This document shows, one piece after another, positions 58,688 to 64,000 of a DNA stretch of 64,000 nucleotides. Numbering within the stretch: position 1 is the first letter of the stretch; the number at the start of each line of letters is the position of its first letter. Source of the DNA: Proteromonas lacertae (Eukaryota; Sar; Bigyra; Opalinata; Proteromonadidae); the NCBI GenBank assembly GCA_002245135.1, contig NGBS01000893.1:62001-126000 (forward strand). Reading direction: 5' to 3'. The position numbers were made by a program, and so were the translations under genes. The notes under the pieces were generated by a model, which was given only the letters and a program-made list of their open reading frames with translations, made no database searches and was not told where the DNA came from.

Positions 58688-61600
58688 ATGAGTACAGGTA
58701 TGAATATGTCCGTATTTTGAGTTTTATTTGTCATTTATATTCCATCTTTCACTCATTTTATACAACTATAGAGAACGAAGGAAAGAAACCTCCCTATTCT
58801 TGGAAATTATGGGAGAATGATGATTGTAAAGGTAAAGAGTTGTATTTTTATGGTCATTCTTCTTGTTTAATTGGAGATCGTGTTGTTTTATTTGGTGGTA
58901 TAATTCTCACTATTTGTAATAATATAGGCGCCTCATTTCCTGAAGGAAGTCTTGCTTTAGAAGAAGATTCCAAACCACCCCTTTCAAACGCCATAGCTAT
59001 ACTAAAAATTTTACCAAATGGAAGTTTTCAATGGTGTGGCAAAATGATAACTAATGGCAAATGCCCAGCTCCCAGAATGGGTCATACAATGTGTGCAATA
59101 GACGATAACCACATATTAATATTTGGAGGAATGGGAGAAACACAGAAATTCAATGATATGTGGTTATGTGATTTACAGAATCTAAAATGGGATCCAGTCT
59201 ATTATACAGGCACACCACCTACTCCAAGATGTGAACATAGCATGTGTGTTTATAAAGAATCTGATGATAATTTAAAACTGTTTATTTTCGGTGGAAGTGT
59301 TGGTAAAGGTTCAATTAAATATGATTCTAGTGATTTATATAGTTTTTCATTACGAGATCATTATTGGGAACAGTTGGTGTGTCCTTATCCGAAGAATTTA
59401 CCTGAACCACGATCAGGACATATAATGGTAGAAAGTGGAGGATGTTTATATATGTATATTTCATTCATTTTTATTTATTTTTTCCTATTATATTATAGAT
59501 CAGGCGGTATATCCAATCACAAAACCTATCAAGATCTTTACGAGTATAATATCCTAACCAACAATTGGAGACAATTACTCGAACCACCAAAGCCTTTATG
59601 GTTTCATTCTGCTTGTACAGCTGATAGAAAAATCATCATCTTTGGCGGACAACAACGATTGGATAAGATAATAAGTGATGAAGGATTTAATAATGATTTA
59701 TTAATGTGTGATACAACAGTAAAAGATGGTTCTTGGAAGATAGTAAGTGTATTAGGGAATCCACCACCAACACGAAGATCTTGTACTTTCCTATTTGATG
59801 AAGAAAGAAGTAGAGCAATTGTGATAGGTGGTACTGCTAATAAAGTAAGACCTGGTATTTATACATTAGAAATAACAAGACCTGAATATTTATTAACATC
59901 ATTAAACCCTCCAAAAGGTATAGTAAGTGGTGGAAGTCCATTGGAATTAGTTGGTGATAAATTTGTAAAAGATGAAGAAATATGGATAAGATTTATACAT
60001 AAGAATGGTAGATGTGAATCACCAGGTACATTTATTGATACACAACATATTATCTGTACAACTCCTGATTTTAGTGAAGTTGGTTGTGGTAAAGTAGATG
60101 TAGAATTATCAATAGGTGATTATAGAGCTGTAAATACACTAAGTTATGATATATTTGCATTAACTGATGCTTCATTATGTGTTCCATTTGGCATTTCATT
60201 GAGTGATGATAAGAAATTAGCAACTACAAAATCACATTCATTTCGAATATTTGCTATTGATGTTAGTGGAATAAGCAGAGATTCTGGTGGTGATACATTT
60301 ATAGTTGAATTAGTGAAAGATGATATGGAAATAAAATATCAAGGCAAAGTGATAGATAACAACAATGGAACTTATACTTGTAAATTTAGTTCAAATATTA
60401 CTGGTAAATTCTTTTTACATATTTCATTATTGAATGTTGCAACAAATGAAACAAAGCCATTAAGAGAATCACCGTATTTATATTGTTATATTATTTTATA
60501 TATTATAGATTTACATTATATTTTACTGATCGAGATGATGGTTGGTATAACAAAGAAAATGAAAGTGATGATTCAAAAATGTTAGCTAAAATAATCAACA
60601 ATTTATTATCTGATCAACATACAATGGATAAGTTATCACAAAGATTCAATAATATAAGCGATGTTAGTAATTTGAATGATTTAATCCACACTCAACATGA
60701 TGTGGATGATTTACAGAATAATGCTGGACAATATGCATATCAATTTAAACGATATGAAATACAATTAGATTATTTACAAAACTCAAAAGGTGCAGATCAT
60801 GGATTAACTTGGTTTAAAGAGATTGATAATCAAAAAGCAAATGTAAAGAGATTAAAAAATGCATATCAATATAATGTTGATAGAGTTCCAGATGTACAAA
60901 AAGCAATATTGGATAAAAAAGAATATTTTCTATTAGCTGTTCAAGGAGAATTATCTCAATTTGAGCAAAGAGTTCAAACATTACAACAAGAATTATCAGC
61001 TGATAAACAAAACCCGTTATTTATATGGTTAAGAGGTTCTTATTTAATAGATGTTAAAACAAAAATTACTGATGAATTACAGACATTAGATGGAATGAAA
61101 GAAGAATATAATCATTTTATGTATATGGCTAAACAATTTGACTGTCAAAAGTTACTATTTCCTGTATCAGTATTAGATTTTGAGATTCAGAAATTGAATG
61201 CATTATCAGATGTATGGGATGAGAAAGATGCTTATACAATATGGAAAGATAAATTAGACAAAAAACTGTGGTGTGAAACTACAACAGATTATATAGAAGA
61301 AAGTTTACATCCATTAAGAGCTTTAATTGAATATAAACCAGTTATTGGAAATAGTGATATATATCAATTTATGATGAGTAAATTAGATTATTTAGAAGAT
61401 CATTTGGAGTTGTTTCAATCGTTAAAACATCAAGCCATGACTCGAGAACAATGGGAATACTTATTACAGATGTTAAAGGCAAGTACAAAACTTTGTCCAA
61501 TGACAAATCCACGAGTAACAATGAAGAATATATTTGATTTGAATTTGTTACAAAACAAACAATTAGTGATGGAAATAACTCAAAAAGCAATTTGTCAAAT

Positions 61601-64000
61601 GCTAATAAGAGAAATGTTAGAGAAATTGGAGAAAAAATGGACAAGTGTTCAATTGAAAAAGAAATTCTTCATTCCAAAAACTGATAATAAAAGAGAAAGA
61701 TTAAATACATTATTAAGTGGAGCAGATAGTGATGAAATAGCTATTGATATAATAGCAGATGAAACAAAAGAAGAAAGTAAAAGTAATATAAATAGTAAAA
61801 GACAATCAAAAATGGATAATTCAACCACACCTAAAACACCAAAATCATTATCCTATCCATCAACAACAATAGCAGTAGCAACAACAACAGAAGAAGAAAA
61901 GAAATATGATGAAGAAGGAAAAATTGATTTTCAAAAGAGTGTTGATACAGTAACAACATCTGAAAGTGAAAGTAATACAGCAACACCAATGGTTAATAAT
62001 TATAATAACACATTTATGTCTGGTAATACGAAAGGATATTTAAATGGAATTCCATTATTAGATGAACCATCTGATAATGAAAATGAATCAGATGATGAAA
62101 GAGAAAAACAACTAGAAAGAGAAGCTAATAAAAATTCAAAAGGAATTAATCTATTATATCTATCTGAAGAAGATTTAGAGATAATAAACAGTAGTATGTT
62201 AACAGTTCAGGGGTTATTCTCATCCAAAGATGTTAAAGGATTACAAGAGAAATTACAAAGTGTTTATGACCATTTAAACAGTGCAATTGAGTTATATAGT
62301 ATCTTAACAAGATGTCAAAACTTATTTTGTTATTTGAATTTGATAATGTATTCTTCAGAAGATGTACAAACTGAATTGGGTAAGAATGCTGATATGTATT
62401 TTCTCTCAGAAGAAAGGTTCTTGTTATTATTACAATCAATGACAAGATTAAAATGTTATTATCAAGTAACGAATGATCAGGAGATACAAATTGGTCTAAA
62501 AGACACTTTGAGTCAGTTTGAAAGTGTATTAAAAGATATTCACGATTATTTAATGAAAAAACAACAACAATTTCCACGATTTTATTTCTTAAGTAATGAT
62601 GATTTAATTGATGTTTTATCACATCGTAATGATGCTGAGTATGTTATTAAACACCATATACAACACTTATTCCCTTCTATTTCATCTATGTCTTCAGTTG
62701 AAGGCGATAATAATAATAAAAATCCATCTCCTCCATCATCAGCACCACAGTTTTTAGTTATTAGAAAATTTACTTCACATCTACAGACAGAATCTTTGTT
62801 ATTATATAAGAATATTCCATTAGTTGGTACTCCAGATGAATATTTAAGATCATTGGATGATGCAGTAATTACAAGTTTAAAGTGTTCAATATTAAAAGCA
62901 AAAATACTATTTGAAAGAAAAGAAGGAAGAATTAAATGGTTAAATCAAAAATATGTAGATGATAGTTATGAATATAGTGAACAAATTGGACATGTTGTTT
63001 TACATGGTTATTTTTGTCAACAAGTTGAAGATCATATTAGAAAGAAGAGTTTAAATGTTTTAGCTAAAGAATTCAGCAATTTAATTACCTTAGTTTCAAA
63101 GAAATTAGAAACTTTAACAAAATATAATGATAGACGAAGAGCTGAGAATTTAGCATTAGTTTATTTAGTTGAAAGAGATTTAGTTAGATATTTACAGGAT
63201 AAGAAAGTGACTGATATATCTAATTTTGAATGGATTAGACAATTTAGATATGTAATTGAAGGAGAAGAGAATGATGAAAATGAAGAAGGAAAAGATGGAG
63301 AAGGTGGTGAAAGTCCAAAGAAAACAGATGGATCTTCACCTGAACAAAAATCAGGTAGAAAAAGTATATCTAGAAGAAATAAAAGTAAATCAGCCAAAGG
63401 AAAAGCATTAATATATGCTGAAGAACCAGCTCCAGCTGTAGGTAGTGTATCTGTATTAGTTGGAAGTCAATCTTATAATTACTGTTATGATTATTTAGGT
63501 GATATTGTTCCAATATTCTTAACACCTAACTTAAATACTTTGACATTCTCAATTTATAAAGCATTTGAGTTTTATCAAGGTAGTATGTTAATTGGTGGAA
63601 GTTGTAGTGGAAAATCTACAGTTGTACAAAGATTATCTTATATCTTTGGAAAATATATCTTTCCAGTAACTTGTTCACCTGCATTAGATGAAGTTTATAT
63701 TACCAATATCATGAATGTATTACAAGGTGCACAAATTTGGGGATATTTTGATAAAATAGACCAATTACCAGTTGAAGTATTATCAACATTGTCAAGTTTA
63801 TTAAGAGAGTTTTACCATCGATGTATCTTATTTTCCCATCAAAATATTGGTGTTATTTATCCATTAGTTTTATCTAGTGTAACTACATCAAAGAATATCA
63901 ATGAAACTCATTTATCACCAGTTTGGAGTTCATTAAAGACATTCTTCAGACCGAATACTTGTGCATTACCCAATTTAAGGCAATTAACAGAATCTCTTCT
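58688..64000 (+). CDS. Kelch/filamin-type axonemal dynein heavy chain, 5' part (cut by window)
   Basis: Like the alpha heavy chain of the Chlamydomonas outer dynein arm, this starts with kelch repeats before the dynein tail. Exon 1 is 10 bases (MSTE); introns are 58698-58771, 58890-58919 or close, about 59453-59499 and about 60473-60507. Kelch blades: LIFGGMGETQKFNDMWL, LFIFGGSVGKGSIKYDSSDL, IIIFGGQQRLDKII. An IPT/TIG domain (PPKGIVSGGSPLELVGDKF) and a filamin-type repeat (RIFAIDVSGISRDSGGDTF, NNNGTYTCKF) follow. The linker is then open to the window end, reaching AAA1. The P-loop is GGSCSGKSTVV (about 63595-63627) and the Walker B region reads YFDKIDQLPVEVLS where FDEFNR is usual. The frame is intact to 64000. 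Confidence 0.9.

Noticed and set aside
1..64000. Genome-wide stop-codon reassignment (ciliate-like code)
   Set aside because: TAA, TAG and TGA all end conserved proteins at the expected places (SF3A3, UTP25, GPN3, PDR, GCH II).
1..64000. CRISPR arrays, riboswitches or bacterial operons
   Set aside because: No spaced direct repeats or prokaryotic signals; gene structure is eukaryotic throughout.

Overview
The window is nuclear DNA of a unicellular eukaryote. Genes lie densely on both strands, the sequence is strongly AT-rich, and most genes carry very short GT-AG introns (mostly 26-45 nt, usually starting GTATAT or GTATGA and ending ATAG or TTAG). Axonemal dynein heavy-chain sequence (58.7-64.0 kb, plus a C-terminal piece near 58 kb) shows that the organism or its recent ancestor builds cilia. 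Poly-N/Q tracts, RHS/Crinkler-type NTPases, a PDR transporter and 'RKCPxG'-type EGF repeats fit several protist or zoosporic lineages. I cannot name the species. TAA, TAG and TGA all appear to act as stops.

Layout. 0.3-7.0 kb: KH-domain RNA-binding protein, a PfkB/KDPG-aldolase-like fusion, and VPS52 of the GARP/EARP tether. 7.7-11.7 kb: two tandem, broken RHS/Crinkler-type P-loop NTPase genes. 11.8-24.0 kb: housekeeping block with GPN3, a SIW14-type phosphatase, tRNA-Cys, PP2C, RetSat, UDP-glucose dehydrogenase, an acidic unknown protein, SF3A3 and UTP25. 24.2-28.1 kb: a complete 3.84-kb mobile element with about 363-bp terminal inverted repeats, a 6-bp target duplication (TTTATC) and a truncated protein-primed-type family B DNA polymerase, which looks like a miniature Polinton/Maverick derivative. 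28.6-32.9 kb: intronless PDR-type ABCG transporter. 33.5-40.9 kb: chromatin-reader locus (H15-FYR-DDT-bromodomain-PHD, then Myb-FYR-zinc-WSD), as two abutting genes or one protein. 41.7-46.3 kb: PDZ protein, ceramide-synthase-like TLC protein, GTP cyclohydrolase II. 47.1-54.6 kb: giant secreted M11 metalloprotease/EGF protein. 54.7-58.4 kb: GST, a BTB/SPRY-like protein, and two gene fragments. 58.7 kb to the end: kelch-IPT-filamin dynein heavy chain, cut by the window edge.

Three things stand out. First, two conserved genes can only be joined correctly by removing introns that look U12-type but have AT-AA ends (513-558 and 18405-18458), with the same branch-to-acceptor geometry. Second, several conserved genes need a +1 shift, and in GST, BTB, UDPGDH and the dynein C-terminus the shift sits on an in-frame stop whose first T is skipped. 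The same move would fuse the two chromatin genes. Assembly error is the null hypothesis. Third, the mobile element combines Polinton-style ends with a stripped-down gene set and an unusual TCCTC/GAGGA word bias.
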